In this document: piece by piece, positions 16,725-24,220 of the stretch | Layout of the letters: the number at the start of each line of letters is the position of its first letter | Position numbering within the stretch: position 1 is the first letter of the stretch | Assembly: GCA_014730295.1 (NCBI GenBank) | Contig: WJIN01000318.1 | Coordinates: 1 to 25,732 of the forward strand | Direction of reading: 5' to 3' | DNA length: 25,732 nt | DNA from: Promethearchaeota archaeon | GTDB lineage: Archaea; Asgardarchaeota; Lokiarchaeia; Sigynarchaeales; SOKP01 | Notes under the pieces: generated by a model | The model's input: only the letters and a program-made list of their open reading frames with translations | Databases searched by the model: none | What the model was told of the DNA's origin: nothing | Translations under genes and position numbers: made by a program

Positions 16725-17780
16725 CTAAAAGATCGGTACTCCCAAGAGTGTTAGTGTTATAAGTAAAACCATACCACAAATTAACGGATTGAGATAGTTA
16801 TCTTGAATTTTAACTTCACTGGTGATAAGATCAATAATGAAAAATGTGATTGAAAGAACTACTGCCACCCATAAGATAACCTCAATAGACCAGTCTGATA
16901 ATCCAAATAAACTGGCAAAGAAGACGCCAAAAATAGTACATAAAAATGTAAAAACAACACCCCCGATATAGCCCTCTATAGTTTTATCTGTGTTTGGAGG
17001 GAAGTGGTGTTTATTTTTAGCTAGTAATCCCGACATAGATGCGCACGCATCGGCTACAGCCGCGATTAAAAGTATAATTAAAAAAATTGAAAAATCAAAA
17101 AAGAGAAAGGGACCAAACCCAAAAACCATAACACTTGTACTAGTAAATGTATTCAATTCCGCATCGGTCATTGCTTTTTGAAATAATTTCGCGGGAATTG
17201 GGGGCATATAGCTAAAATCTAATAGTCGAATCAAATCGCCTAATATAAAAGTGAAGGCAAAATCTACACCCAAAATTACAATTGTAAATCGAGCATAATC
17301 AAACCATCGAGTTCCCAATAATGGAGTGAATAAAAAGTAAATTATTACGACAGTTCCTACAACTCCAAATGGAATAGTATGAAAACATTTTCTTTTCAGC
17401 TTGTTTCGTTTTGAATACTCTTCTAAAAATCGTTCTTTGAAGACTTCATAATTGTTCCGTGTCTCTAATAAGTGGGGATTTCTGGTTGTCCGTATCTTGG
17501 CAGAAAGAGCCCAAATGAGCATAAGAAGAATCACACCCACTATAAACAGGTTTCCGAATAATATAAAATCAGCAGAAGCCGAAGGATAAAAAATTCCCGG
17601 ATGAGCATTCCCAAAATGGGTAATAAAAAATGGATAATAAAACGCGAAAGCAAGCATGAGAATACAATACATTATTTCATTAATCTTTAAGTAAGTATTA
17701 TTTTTCTTTTCGTTCCATGATTTGAAAACATGATAAACCATAAAAGAGACAATAATAAAATCCAATAATGATACTAGCAA
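16725..17780 (-). CDS. dolichol/phytol kinase-like membrane CTP-transferase family protein
   Basis: A polytopic membrane protein of 351 residues. Motifs of the polyprenol kinase/phosphatidate cytidylyltransferase-like group are visible: RKCFHTI (130-136), the metal-binding ADACASMSG (243-251) and DKTIEGYIGG (265-274), matching the family's R-K-x-x-H, D-x-x-A and K-(S/T)-x-EG signatures. Such enzymes phosphorylate dolichol, phytol or geranylgeraniol with CTP, or make CDP-archaeol. In an archaeon a role in polyprenol salvage or lipid-carrier synthesis is likely. The start is a TTG at 17780: it is the only start that keeps the first membrane helix whole, but no ribosome site is seen, so it is uncertain. 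It converges with the NUDIX gene. Confidence 0.75.
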   Translation of the reverse strand: MLVSLLDFIIVSFMVYHVFKSWNEKKNNTYLKINEIMYCILMLAFAFYYPFFITHFGNAHPGIFYPSASADFILFGNLFIVGVILLMLIWALSAKIRTTRNPHLLETRNNYEVFKERFLEEYSKRNKLKRKCFHTIPFGVVGTVVIIYFLFTPLLGTRWFDYARFTIVILGVDFAFTFILGDLIRLLDFSYMPPIPAKLFQKAMTDAELNTFTSTSVMVFGFGPFLFFDFSIFLIILLIAAVADACASMSGLLAKNKHHFPPNTDKTIEGYIGGVVFTFLCTIFGVFFASLFGLSDWSIEVILWVAVVLSITFFIIDLITSEVKIQDNYLNPLICGMVLLITLTLLGVPIF

Positions 17781-17870
17781 GTTCAGAATTTTTTTTTCAC
17801 CACTGTCTCAAAAATTTTAAGAACATTTAATATTGGATTAAAATTAAAGGTTGGTGTATCAATAAGGAAT

Positions 17871-17879
17871 AAAAAAAAA
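17871..17879 (-). terminator. oligo-T terminator of the hydrogenase operon
   Basis: Nine A on the plus strand (nine T in the minus-strand transcript) begin 7 bases after the stop of the hydrogenase large subunit; a direct archaeal-type termination signal. The rest of 17781-17885 has no gene. Confidence 0.55.
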
Positions 17880-17885
17880 TCCATA

Positions 17886-19184
17886 TTAATGTGATGCGCA
17901 CGCAATACATGGATCAAATGATCTGATAATAATCTGAGCTTTCTCCTTTATTAAGTTTATATCCCCAGTTTTATTATATAATTTCTTTGAGAACTCCATG
18001 AGTATTTTGTTTATAGATGGAATATTGATTTCAGTCGCGATGAAGAGTTTGACTTTATCTACATTATTTTTCTTATCCAAGTGATAGTGATGCATCAATA
18101 CGCCACGAGGAGCTTCCACTATCCCAATTCCATCCCTCTTTTGAATATCTTTAGGGATCTCATAATCTCCTTGTTTCTTTAATATTGGATCATTCATTAT
18201 ATCAAGTGCTCTTTCTACTTCATGAGCCATCTCTAAAAGTCTTAAAAAATTGGAAAATAATCCATTTTGTTTCCAAGTCTTATCAAACTCACTAATTTCG
18301 GATCTATACTTTTCTTGAGCAAAATTATTAGTATTATTATAACGAGCTATTGGTCCAACAATTACTCTCTCATCATTGCGAAAATTAATTCCTCGCAATT
18401 CAGGATCCTTATCGAAATATGTCAAGTAGTTTTCCACAAAGAATTTAACTACTTTATTATCTCCGTAATCCATTTTTAAATTTCCATCATATCTATCATA
18501 ACCTTCATTATTATTGAGACTCATATAAATTGGATTATGTAGATCTAAGAACTCGGGAGGAGAAAATTTTGAAAATAATTTTATAAACCGTTCAATTATA
18601 TAATCTATATTTTCTTCCGCTTTTTGTAGGTACTTGGAAGAAATTTTGATATTTTTTAAGGTCTTGCTATGGATAGTAGAGCCTGGAATAGTTGTTACTA
18701 AATGAATTGATCTGCCACCAAATAATCTGTCAATATCATTCCCTATTTTAATCAATTCATAAAATCTTGTCGTCAAATCTGCGTCAAATTGTATAAGTTC
18801 ATTTGGTTGGGGTGGTTTATTTTTATATCCAAATAGATACAATAAATCTGGGAAAGCTTGAAAGAAAAAATGCATCGAATGTGATTTAATGAGTTCCCCA
18901 ATCATTAGCAACCGTCTTAATAAGATTGATTTCTCTGTTGGTTGAACCTCGTAAATAGATTCAATAGCCTTACAACTAGCAATAGATTGAGACGCATGAC
19001 ATAATCCACATATCCTCGATGCAATTCTGGGTATATCAAGAAGGTCTTTATTCTTTAAAATACGTTCAAATCCTCTGTAAGCTGCTAAATCGAAATTAAT
19101 TCCGGAGATAGTATCATTTTGAAGGTAGATATCTATTTTTCCATGACCTTCAACTCTTTTACATACTTGAACAACTTTTTGCAT
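17886..19184 (-). CDS. mvhA: [NiFe] hydrogenase large subunit, MvhA-type (group 3)
   Basis: This would be the catalytic subunit that oxidises or forms H2. Length is 432 residues. The N-terminal nickel motif is RICGLC (57-62), giving ligands C59 and C62, and the C-terminal motif is DPCIACASH (424-432), giving C426 and C429. EAPRGVLMHHYH matches the conserved arginine loop over the active site. Two features are odd: the residue four after the second cysteine of the first motif is Q66 where most families have H, and translation stops directly after H432, so the usual C-terminal peptide removed by a maturation protease is absent. AAGGTGAG lies three bases before the ATG at 19184. The gene follows MvhG with a 9-base gap and ends the operon. 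Confidence 0.9.
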   Translation of the reverse strand: MQKVVQVCKRVEGHGKIDIYLQNDTISGINFDLAAYRGFERILKNKDLLDIPRIASRICGLCHASQSIASCKAIESIYEVQPTEKSILLRRLLMIGELIKSHSMHFFFQAFPDLLYLFGYKNKPPQPNELIQFDADLTTRFYELIKIGNDIDRLFGGRSIHLVTTIPGSTIHSKTLKNIKISSKYLQKAEENIDYIIERFIKLFSKFSPPEFLDLHNPIYMSLNNNEGYDRYDGNLKMDYGDNKVVKFFVENYLTYFDKDPELRGINFRNDERVIVGPIARYNNTNNFAQEKYRSEISEFDKTWKQNGLFSNFLRLLEMAHEVERALDIMNDPILKKQGDYEIPKDIQKRDGIGIVEAPRGVLMHHYHLDKKNNVDKVKLFIATEINIPSINKILMEFSKKLYNKTGDINLIKEKAQIIIRSFDPCIACASH

Positions 19185-19193
19185 AATCTCACC

Positions 19194-19973
19194 TTATTTT
19201 TCTAATTGCGGTTTCGAAAACCGATAAAAAATTCCTTTATATCTCTTAAATTTCTCAGATACTTCAAATAAACCTAGAAAATTCACAACATTTGAAGTAA
19301 AATCCTTAGAAATCGGTCCCATACATCCTTCACATGGAATCCCCTTTTCAATACATTTTTGTTCGCATCCATCTCTTGTTATTGGCCCCAAACACAGAAT
19401 TCCTCTATTTAGAAAACAACTTCTATCTTCTTTTTTTTCTAGAAACTCATATGGGTTAGAATAGATAGTTTCAATTCTTTTTGGGGTTCTAAAAAGATTT
19501 ATAGTCTCTCTTAATGGACAAGTTGCACATAAATTTTTCTCAGAGAGTGTAATTTCTTTATTCTCTATTAATCTAATAAGTAGGTTTCCGAGAAATTTCT
19601 CTGGTGGGGGACATCCAGGTATGATACCGTCGATTTCTATATATTTTGTTATAGGATCCGCGTCCTTTTTGTTGGAAAGACTGAGAATGCCTCCAAATGC
19701 GGCACAAGAACCTAAGGCATAGACCTTAACAGAATTGGTCCGAATTTTTTTAAGTATTTCTATGTCATTTGGATTTGATACACACCCCTCTACTAAAGCG
19801 ATGTCGTGTTCTACAATTTCCTCACTATCAGTCATAAAGGGAAAATAAATAAGGTCTGTACGTTCTAAAAATTGTGGAAATACATCCAGAGCCATGAGAG
19901 ATGCCACACACCCACTACAAGAGGTTAATGTGGAAATAGAAAATTTAAGCTTACTCAATGAAAACCCCCTCAT
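19194..19973 (-). CDS. mvhG: [NiFe] hydrogenase small subunit, MvhG-type
   Basis: The electron-transfer subunit of the hydrogenase, about 259 residues. The proximal cluster ligands are C19 and C22 in SCSGC, C90 in LGSCAAFGG and C121 in PGCPPP. Eight further cysteines (C149, C152, C186, C194, C203, C207, C214, C217), in CATCP, CFLNRGILC, DGCEQKC and CEGCMGP, can bind two more 4Fe-4S clusters. The gene overlaps the end of HdrA-MvhD. The ATG at 19973 gives a 23-base overlap; a TTG at 19958 is preceded by GAGGGGG at six bases and would give an 8-base overlap, so that start is equally plausible. The overlap implies translational coupling and a shared complex. Confidence 0.92.
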   Translation of the reverse strand: MRGFSLSKLKFSISTLTSCSGCVASLMALDVFPQFLERTDLIYFPFMTDSEEIVEHDIALVEGCVSNPNDIEILKKIRTNSVKVYALGSCAAFGGILSLSNKKDADPITKYIEIDGIIPGCPPPEKFLGNLLIRLIENKEITLSEKNLCATCPLRETINLFRTPKRIETIYSNPYEFLEKKEDRSCFLNRGILCLGPITRDGCEQKCIEKGIPCEGCMGPISKDFTSNVVNFLGLFEVSEKFKRYKGIFYRFSKPQLEK

Positions 19974-22407
19974 CTAATTTTTTATAAAATTCGTTAATAC
20001 TTGCGGCGAATTTATTCCCTTCCACCGCGTTCATATGTTTTAAAACCACGCGGTTGGAATATTTTTTTCCTAAGTTTAATTCTAATAGATCGATTTTTTT
20101 TTCTACTTTTTGGATACCATCTATATATCTACACGCATCTTTCCTACAACCAACTACCATGACTCCATCGAATCCTAATTCAAATGCTTTAATAATAAAG
20201 CTTGCGTCTACTCTTCCAGTACAAGGTACTTTAATTATAAATACGTTGGGTTTATATGATATTTTTTTCAGTCCAGCATCGTCTGCGGCAGCGTACCCGC
20301 AAGAATTACAACAGAATGCAACAATTTTAGGATGGTTATTAAATTTCGAGAGAGTTTCCAAAGTGGCTATTATTTTTTCAGAACTATCGATATTCATTTC
20401 TATTGCATCTGTTGGACATACACTAACGCAAACGCCGCAGCCTTTGCATTTAAATTTATCAATACTGACTTTTGTATTCTCTAATATAAGAGCATTATAC
20501 GGACAAGAGCTAACACATAGTCCACACAGACCACATTTCTCTTCTGTGATTTCTATTCCGCTAAATTCTGTCATTAGAAAGTCCTGAGAGAGAACAGATA
20601 TAACTTTGAGTGCTACGCTATTCGCTGTGTCGATTGTTGATTCGTAGCTTAAGGGTCCAAATATTGAACCCACCCCGTAAATCCCAGATGCTAATGTTTC
20701 TTCACTCATAAAACCATAATCATTTAAAGTAAAGTCCATAATTTTGCGCAATTTTTTTAAATCTTCGTTAGGAACCAAATTCACATTAAGCACAATTAGA
20801 TCTGAAGGAAATTCTACGGAATCTGCAATAATAACATTTCCATCTGCTCTGGGATCTATTTTGATCTCATTTGCATATAAAAATCGTCTATCAATCGACT
20901 TTAGTAATGATTGTTGATCTTTTCGATATCGCTTTAGATTGCAAAACACATTTACCTCACAATCGGGATCTTTAACCTTTATATCGTTGAGATATTTCAA
21001 TGCAATAATATCACTGAATTCATTCTCATACTCAGAGGGTCCTACATCCTGAATAATCGAGATGGTTTTCGGAGGCTTCTTATCAGATAATCGTAATAAT
21101 TTTCCCTCTGTGATCCCATCAGAAGAAAGAATTCTTTCAAACTCTGCAGAAGTAATAATATCATTCTGTGGATTATAGTGGTATTCTTTAAGATCATCAG
21201 TAAGATCAGCACCAATCGCGATTACTTTTGCTCCGACCTTAATGCGCATTTTCTCTGGCTTTTCTGTCAAATCTATGGCATTATTCACACATGCTCTTTC
21301 ACATATTCTACATTCTAAACATTTATCTATATGTTCTTGATCGATTGTCGGTGCATAGGGATAGGAATGAATAAAGGGAATATAAATAAGTTTTCTAGGA
21401 GATAATCCAAATTCATATTGATTAGGCTTTTCTACACTACAAACTTCTAAACATTGCTTACATCCTGTACATTTTTCCGCATCAACATATCTTGGTTGCT
21501 TAATTAATTCAATAGTGAAATTTCCCACCTCTCCCGATACATCAGTTACTTCTGTATTAGTAAAAATTTCAATATTCTTTTCCCGGGAAAGTTCTGCAAT
21601 TAGTTCGGAAATGAAACATATAGAGCAATCGCCCATGTTATAAATTCTATCCCAACGAGCAACTTTTCCTCCCAATGTGGGAGATTTTTCAATTACATAT
21701 ACTTCGATTCCCGAGCGGGCTAAATTAAGAGCAGTCGTCATTCCACCAATCCCTCCACCAATTATAGCACAGCTCTTCTCAACTTCAACTCTTTTTACTT
21801 TAATACTTTTTTGTAGGGATACTCGCTTGACGGCTGCTTCTATTAATAATTTTGCTTTTTCTAAGGTAAGCAAAGGATCGATTTGTGCATTGTTTGATGG
21901 ATGTACCCATGCACATTGTTCACGGATATTGGCTATTTCTATATTAGATGATTCGATTACATTTTGAAAGATTTTTTCAAAAAGAGGTTGGTGGGACTTA
22001 GGTGAACAAGCAGCTATTACAATTTTATTAATAAAATTTTCTTTGACCCAACGAGAAATCTGGGAATAATTCTTTTGTTGACATAAGTTTGCAAATATCT
22101 TAACTGAAACTACGTTTTTAATTTTACCTATATATGATTCTAAGGAATTAATATTGACAACATTGGAAATTTCAGTATTACAATTACAAATAATTACACC
22201 TACCCTATTGATATCTGAACCCTTTGTATCGAAATAATCATCAATATCCTCTCCTGCCAAAATACGTTTGTTGAGATTAAGGATTTTAAGAACGCGTTTT
22301 CCATCTTCTGTTAAATAATATGATTTGCTATCTTTATCTACCAAGGAGCCCAATTTTTTTAGATGAAAATTGAGCTGACCTGTAGTATCAAGACCCATTT
22401 TCTCCAT
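19951..22407 (-). CDS. hdrA: HdrA-MvhD fusion with an N-terminal winged-helix segment
   Basis: The flavin subunit of heterodisulfide reductase, 818 residues from the ATG at 22407, fused to the hydrogenase linker MvhD. Domains in order: winged-helix remainder (1-45; GQLNFHLKKLGSLV, YYLTEDGKR); HdrA N-terminal cysteine domain (70-170; CNC, AACSPKSHQPLFE, IREQCAWVHP); FAD site GGGIGG (217-222); C261-x2-C264; 4Fe-4S motifs at C313-C323 and C363-C373; a reductase-like domain; a two-cluster ferredoxin (C625-C635, C654-C664); MvhD (about 695-810; FCCNSCGY, VPCTGRVD, GCRKDACRY). It should bifurcate or confurcate electrons between hydrogenase, ferredoxin and a heterodisulfide or other acceptor. The open frame continues upstream of the ATG and encodes the missing front of the winged helix. 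First gene of the hdrA-mvhG-mvhA operon. Confidence 0.92.
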   Translation of the reverse strand: MEKMGLDTTGQLNFHLKKLGSLVDKDSKSYYLTEDGKRVLKILNLNKRILAGEDIDDYFDTKGSDINRVGVIICNCNTEISNVVNINSLESYIGKIKNVVSVKIFANLCQQKNYSQISRWVKENFINKIVIAACSPKSHQPLFEKIFQNVIESSNIEIANIREQCAWVHPSNNAQIDPLLTLEKAKLLIEAAVKRVSLQKSIKVKRVEVEKSCAIIGGGIGGMTTALNLARSGIEVYVIEKSPTLGGKVARWDRIYNMGDCSICFISELIAELSREKNIEIFTNTEVTDVSGEVGNFTIELIKQPRYVDAEKCTGCKQCLEVCSVEKPNQYEFGLSPRKLIYIPFIHSYPYAPTIDQEHIDKCLECRICERACVNNAIDLTEKPEKMRIKVGAKVIAIGADLTDDLKEYHYNPQNDIITSAEFERILSSDGITEGKLLRLSDKKPPKTISIIQDVGPSEYENEFSDIIALKYLNDIKVKDPDCEVNVFCNLKRYRKDQQSLLKSIDRRFLYANEIKIDPRADGNVIIADSVEFPSDLIVLNVNLVPNEDLKKLRKIMDFTLNDYGFMSEETLASGIYGVGSIFGPLSYESTIDTANSVALKVISVLSQDFLMTEFSGIEITEEKCGLCGLCVSSCPYNALILENTKVSIDKFKCKGCGVCVSVCPTDAIEMNIDSSEKIIATLETLSKFNNHPKIVAFCCNSCGYAAADDAGLKKISYKPNVFIIKVPCTGRVDASFIIKAFELGFDGVMVVGCRKDACRYIDGIQKVEKKIDLLELNLGKKYSNRVVLKHMNAVEGNKFAASINEFYKKLDEGVFIE

Positions 22408-22503
22408 TAACTCAGTATAGCTTATATAACCCTCCTTTTCCAGAAGTTGGAGAATTTTCCTTCTAAAATCATGCGATAATATGGAATAGATATCCGTTAT
22501 ATC
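22408..22503 (-). other. in-frame 5' extension encoding the first half of the winged-helix domain
   Basis: Thirty-two codons upstream of the HdrA ATG are open in the same frame, back to a TGA at 22504-22506. They translate to a typical winged-helix front: SILSHDFRRKILQLLEKEG, then YISYTELMEKMGL, which joins GQLNFHLKKLGSLV inside the annotated protein. The pattern LS-(H)-x-x-R-R-x-IL-x-LL plus SYxELM is that of archaeal ArsR-like regulators. No ATG, GTG or TTG occurs in this extension, so the true start is either non-standard (an ATA at 22500 is the most 5' candidate) or lost by a mutation or assembly error. Confidence 0.75.
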
Positions 22504-22785
22504 TCAACTCTTATTTTGTTTTTTGACAAGAAATATTGAAATAAAATTATCTTGACAAATTGATTAATCAACATGATAAATATGTTTTGGAAAAATATAA
22601 ACTTATGTGTCAGATTGATCACCCGATGTATGTAATTAGTCGCACAATGTTGTATTTCCAAAAGTCAGGTATTGATTAGAAAATCAAATTATTTTTGGAA
22701 ATCCGATAATAATTAAGTATAAGACTTTTGAAGATTGGCATTTTTGTGAATTCAGTGAGATATTCATTTATACTTCATAAAGATT
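22504..22785. promoter_or_regulatory. divergent regulatory region of the hydrogenase operon with palindromes
   Basis: This 282-base gap has no gene. It holds a perfect palindrome TTGATTAATCAA (22560-22571), a nested dyad (outer arms ATTTCCAAAA 22654-22663 and TTTTGGAAAT 22693-22702; inner arms TTGATT 22672-22677 and AATCAA 22682-22687 around a four-base loop), a further TTTTGGAAA at 22585-22593, and TTGACAA at 22523-22529 and 22552-22558. A TATA-like CATTTATAC (about 22765) lies close to the ATG of the plus-strand methyltransferase. The reuse of TTGATT/AATCAA half-sites suggests operator sites for a dimeric regulator. Confidence 0.5.
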
Positions 22786-23358
22786 ATGTCGTCTAAAGAA
22801 AATGTATTAACTAAATTTCGGAAATATTTTGGTGAGGAATCGAATGAAGCTTTCTTCATTCAATCGGTCTTAGATAGGTTAAGTCTTGATAATAATGCAA
22901 AAGTTTTAGATATTGGAACTGGACGTGGAATAATGGCTAGCATCCTTGGAATTAATGGATTCGAAGTAATTACTGGAGAACCTCCCGAATCAAACTGGGG
23001 AGATTGGAAAGCTCTAGTTAAGAAACTTAATATAGAATCTAAAGTTAGATTCAGGCCTTTCAGAGCAGAATTACTTCCTTTTTCAGACAATGTTTTCGAC
23101 GCTGTATTCTTATATACATCATTTCATCATATTAACGAGCTGGTAAGAGTAGACACAATAAAAGAGTCTATGAGAGTCGTTAAACAAGGGGGATATCTAG
23201 TAATTATAGAATTAAATGAGGATGGAGTTGAAAATGTCAGAAAAAAATATCCTTCCCATCAAAGTACAGTTGATCCCGGGGATTATACCAACGATCTTCC
23301 GTTTGATTTTGAAATTATAGAAGGAAAATACCTAGATGCTTATTTTTACAGGATTTGA
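22786..23358 (+). CDS. class I SAM-dependent methyltransferase
   Basis: A 190-residue single-domain methyltransferase of the Methyltransf_11 type. Motif I is VLDIGTGRGIMAS (about 40-52), the acidic residue of motif II is in ITGEPPE, the post-I segment is FRAELLPFSDNVFDAVFLYTS with motif IV-like FDAVFL, then HHINE and MRVVKQGGYLVIIEL. No substrate-recognition domain is present, so a small-molecule or protein substrate is possible. It lies between the hydrogenase operon and the TraB-like/MtdB pair but is transcribed alone: a T-tract follows its stop. A link to one-carbon metabolism is only positional. Confidence 0.8.
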   Translation: MSSKENVLTKFRKYFGEESNEAFFIQSVLDRLSLDNNAKVLDIGTGRGIMASILGINGFEVITGEPPESNWGDWKALVKKLNIESKVRFRPFRAELLPFSDNVFDAVFLYTSFHHINELVRVDTIKESMRVVKQGGYLVIIELNEDGVENVRKKYPSHQSTVDPGDYTNDLPFDFEIIEGKYLDAYFYRI

Positions 23359-23374
23359 GCCGCATTTTTATTAA

Positions 23375-23382
23375 TTTTTTTT
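23375..23382 (+). terminator. oligo-T tract after the methyltransferase gene
   Basis: Eight T residues lie 17 bases after the stop; probable archaeal terminator. The remainder of 23359-23567 holds the promoter of the next pair and no gene. Confidence 0.4.
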
Positions 23383-23446
23383 AGTCGTGAATATTATCTC
23401 GCTCAAATTTATTTAGATTGAAAAAGAAAATTCACCAATCATTATT

Positions 23447-23502
23447 TTGACAAATTTATTTTTCATAAATTCTGAAATTTTCATTGTCAAATTGCTTATA
23501 TG
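23447..23502 (+). promoter_or_regulatory. promoter of the TraB-like/MtdB pair with TTGACAA motifs
   Basis: A TATA-like CTTATATG at 23495-23502 lies about 70 bases before the ATG at 23568. TTGACAA (23447-23453) and its inverted form TTGTCAA (23484-23490) sit upstream of it, the second almost touching the TATA element. TTCCAAAA (23504-23511) follows directly. The same short elements occur upstream of the hydrogenase operon. Confidence 0.4.
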
Positions 23503-23567
23503 CTTCCAAAAGGTTCCTATCATAGGAAAATAAAAGTTATTAAAAAATTAAAAAGGTGAGAATATAA

Positions 23568-24179
23568 ATGGTAGAAGTATTGGAACTAAAGCCATCAAAA
23601 AAGGATCTAGTCGCTTATATGTTTAAAAAGCGAAAGGATGATTTTCCCGGAGATATGGGAGCTTTACGCAAATTTCTGTCAGAAAAAAAAATCAAATATG
23701 TCACATTCGATTTTGATTTTGATATGAGAGAATTTAGTAAAACGAAATTTGCGGAGGTTCTTGAAGAAATGGGCATATCTTATCATCAAGTTGATATTCC
23801 GGAGTATGCTATGGGATATTTGTATGAAGAGATTATGGAAAAAGAGGAATTATTCAAAGAATTAGTGGAAGAGTATCAACAGATGAATGATAAGGAATCC
23901 TATAAGGGATTAAGTTTGAAAAATTGGATTGATATGCTCAGACAAGAGATAGAGGAAAAAGAGATTATGCTTAGTTTAAAAATCAGACCACAATGGATTG
24001 TAAAGAAGATGCTCGACATCTCTCGAACATTTAGGGAAGAGGAGATGGCTTTTATGCACTTTGTACAAGAAGATATCTGTGAAGATATTTGCTCAGAAGT
24101 GGCAAAATTGCTTAGAGATTTGAATGTAAGAGTGGTTTCCTACACGAAAAAGCATAATGTTAAACAAATTATTTTTTAA
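23568..24179 (+). CDS. TraB-like-domain paralogue, function unknown
   Basis: A 203-residue soluble, acidic and helix-rich protein. The ribosome site GGTGAG lies seven bases before the ATG. It aligns by eye with the N-terminal region of the protein encoded next: residues 70-85 (ISYHQVDIPEYAMGYL) pair with residues 95-110 there (IPYSMVDISENAEDYL), and 120-153 (WIDML...KKMLDIS) with 152-185. Both proteins start with MVE and nearly the same leader sequence, which indicates duplication. The neighbour's version looks like a TraB/PrgY fold; this copy is shorter and lacks the clear PD-x-x-V-E segment, so it may be a regulatory or structural partner of the MtdB fusion. Genes are 41 bases apart and surely co-transcribed. 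Confidence 0.6.
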   Translation: MVEVLELKPSKKDLVAYMFKKRKDDFPGDMGALRKFLSEKKIKYVTFDFDFDMREFSKTKFAEVLEEMGISYHQVDIPEYAMGYLYEEIMEKEELFKELVEEYQQMNDKESYKGLSLKNWIDMLRQEIEEKEIMLSLKIRPQWIVKKMLDISRTFREEEMAFMHFVQEDICEDICSEVAKLLRDLNVRVVSYTKKHNVKQIIF

Positions 24180-24220
24180 TCAAAATTAAAAAAATAAATG
24201 CATAAAGGTGAGAATCTAAA

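Noticed and set aside
20054..20587. 177-codon open frame on the plus strand inside hdrA
   Set aside because: It lies fully antisense to the strongly conserved ferredoxin and MvhD part of HdrA, has no ribosome site, and its serine- and leucine-rich translation is what antisense of that coding sequence gives.
22408..22506. Frameshift rescue of the HdrA start using the TTG near 22507 or the ATG in another frame near 22470
   Set aside because: Both alternatives run into stops within a short distance and their translations do not give winged-helix sequence, so no single shift is better than a non-standard or lost start.
22523..22580. TTGACA at 22552 with GATAAA 17 bases on, resembling a bacterial -35/-10 promoter
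   Set aside because: The gene content is archaeal, where TBP/TFB promoters are used, and the match to a -10 box is poor. The TTGACAA repeats are treated as possible regulator sites instead.
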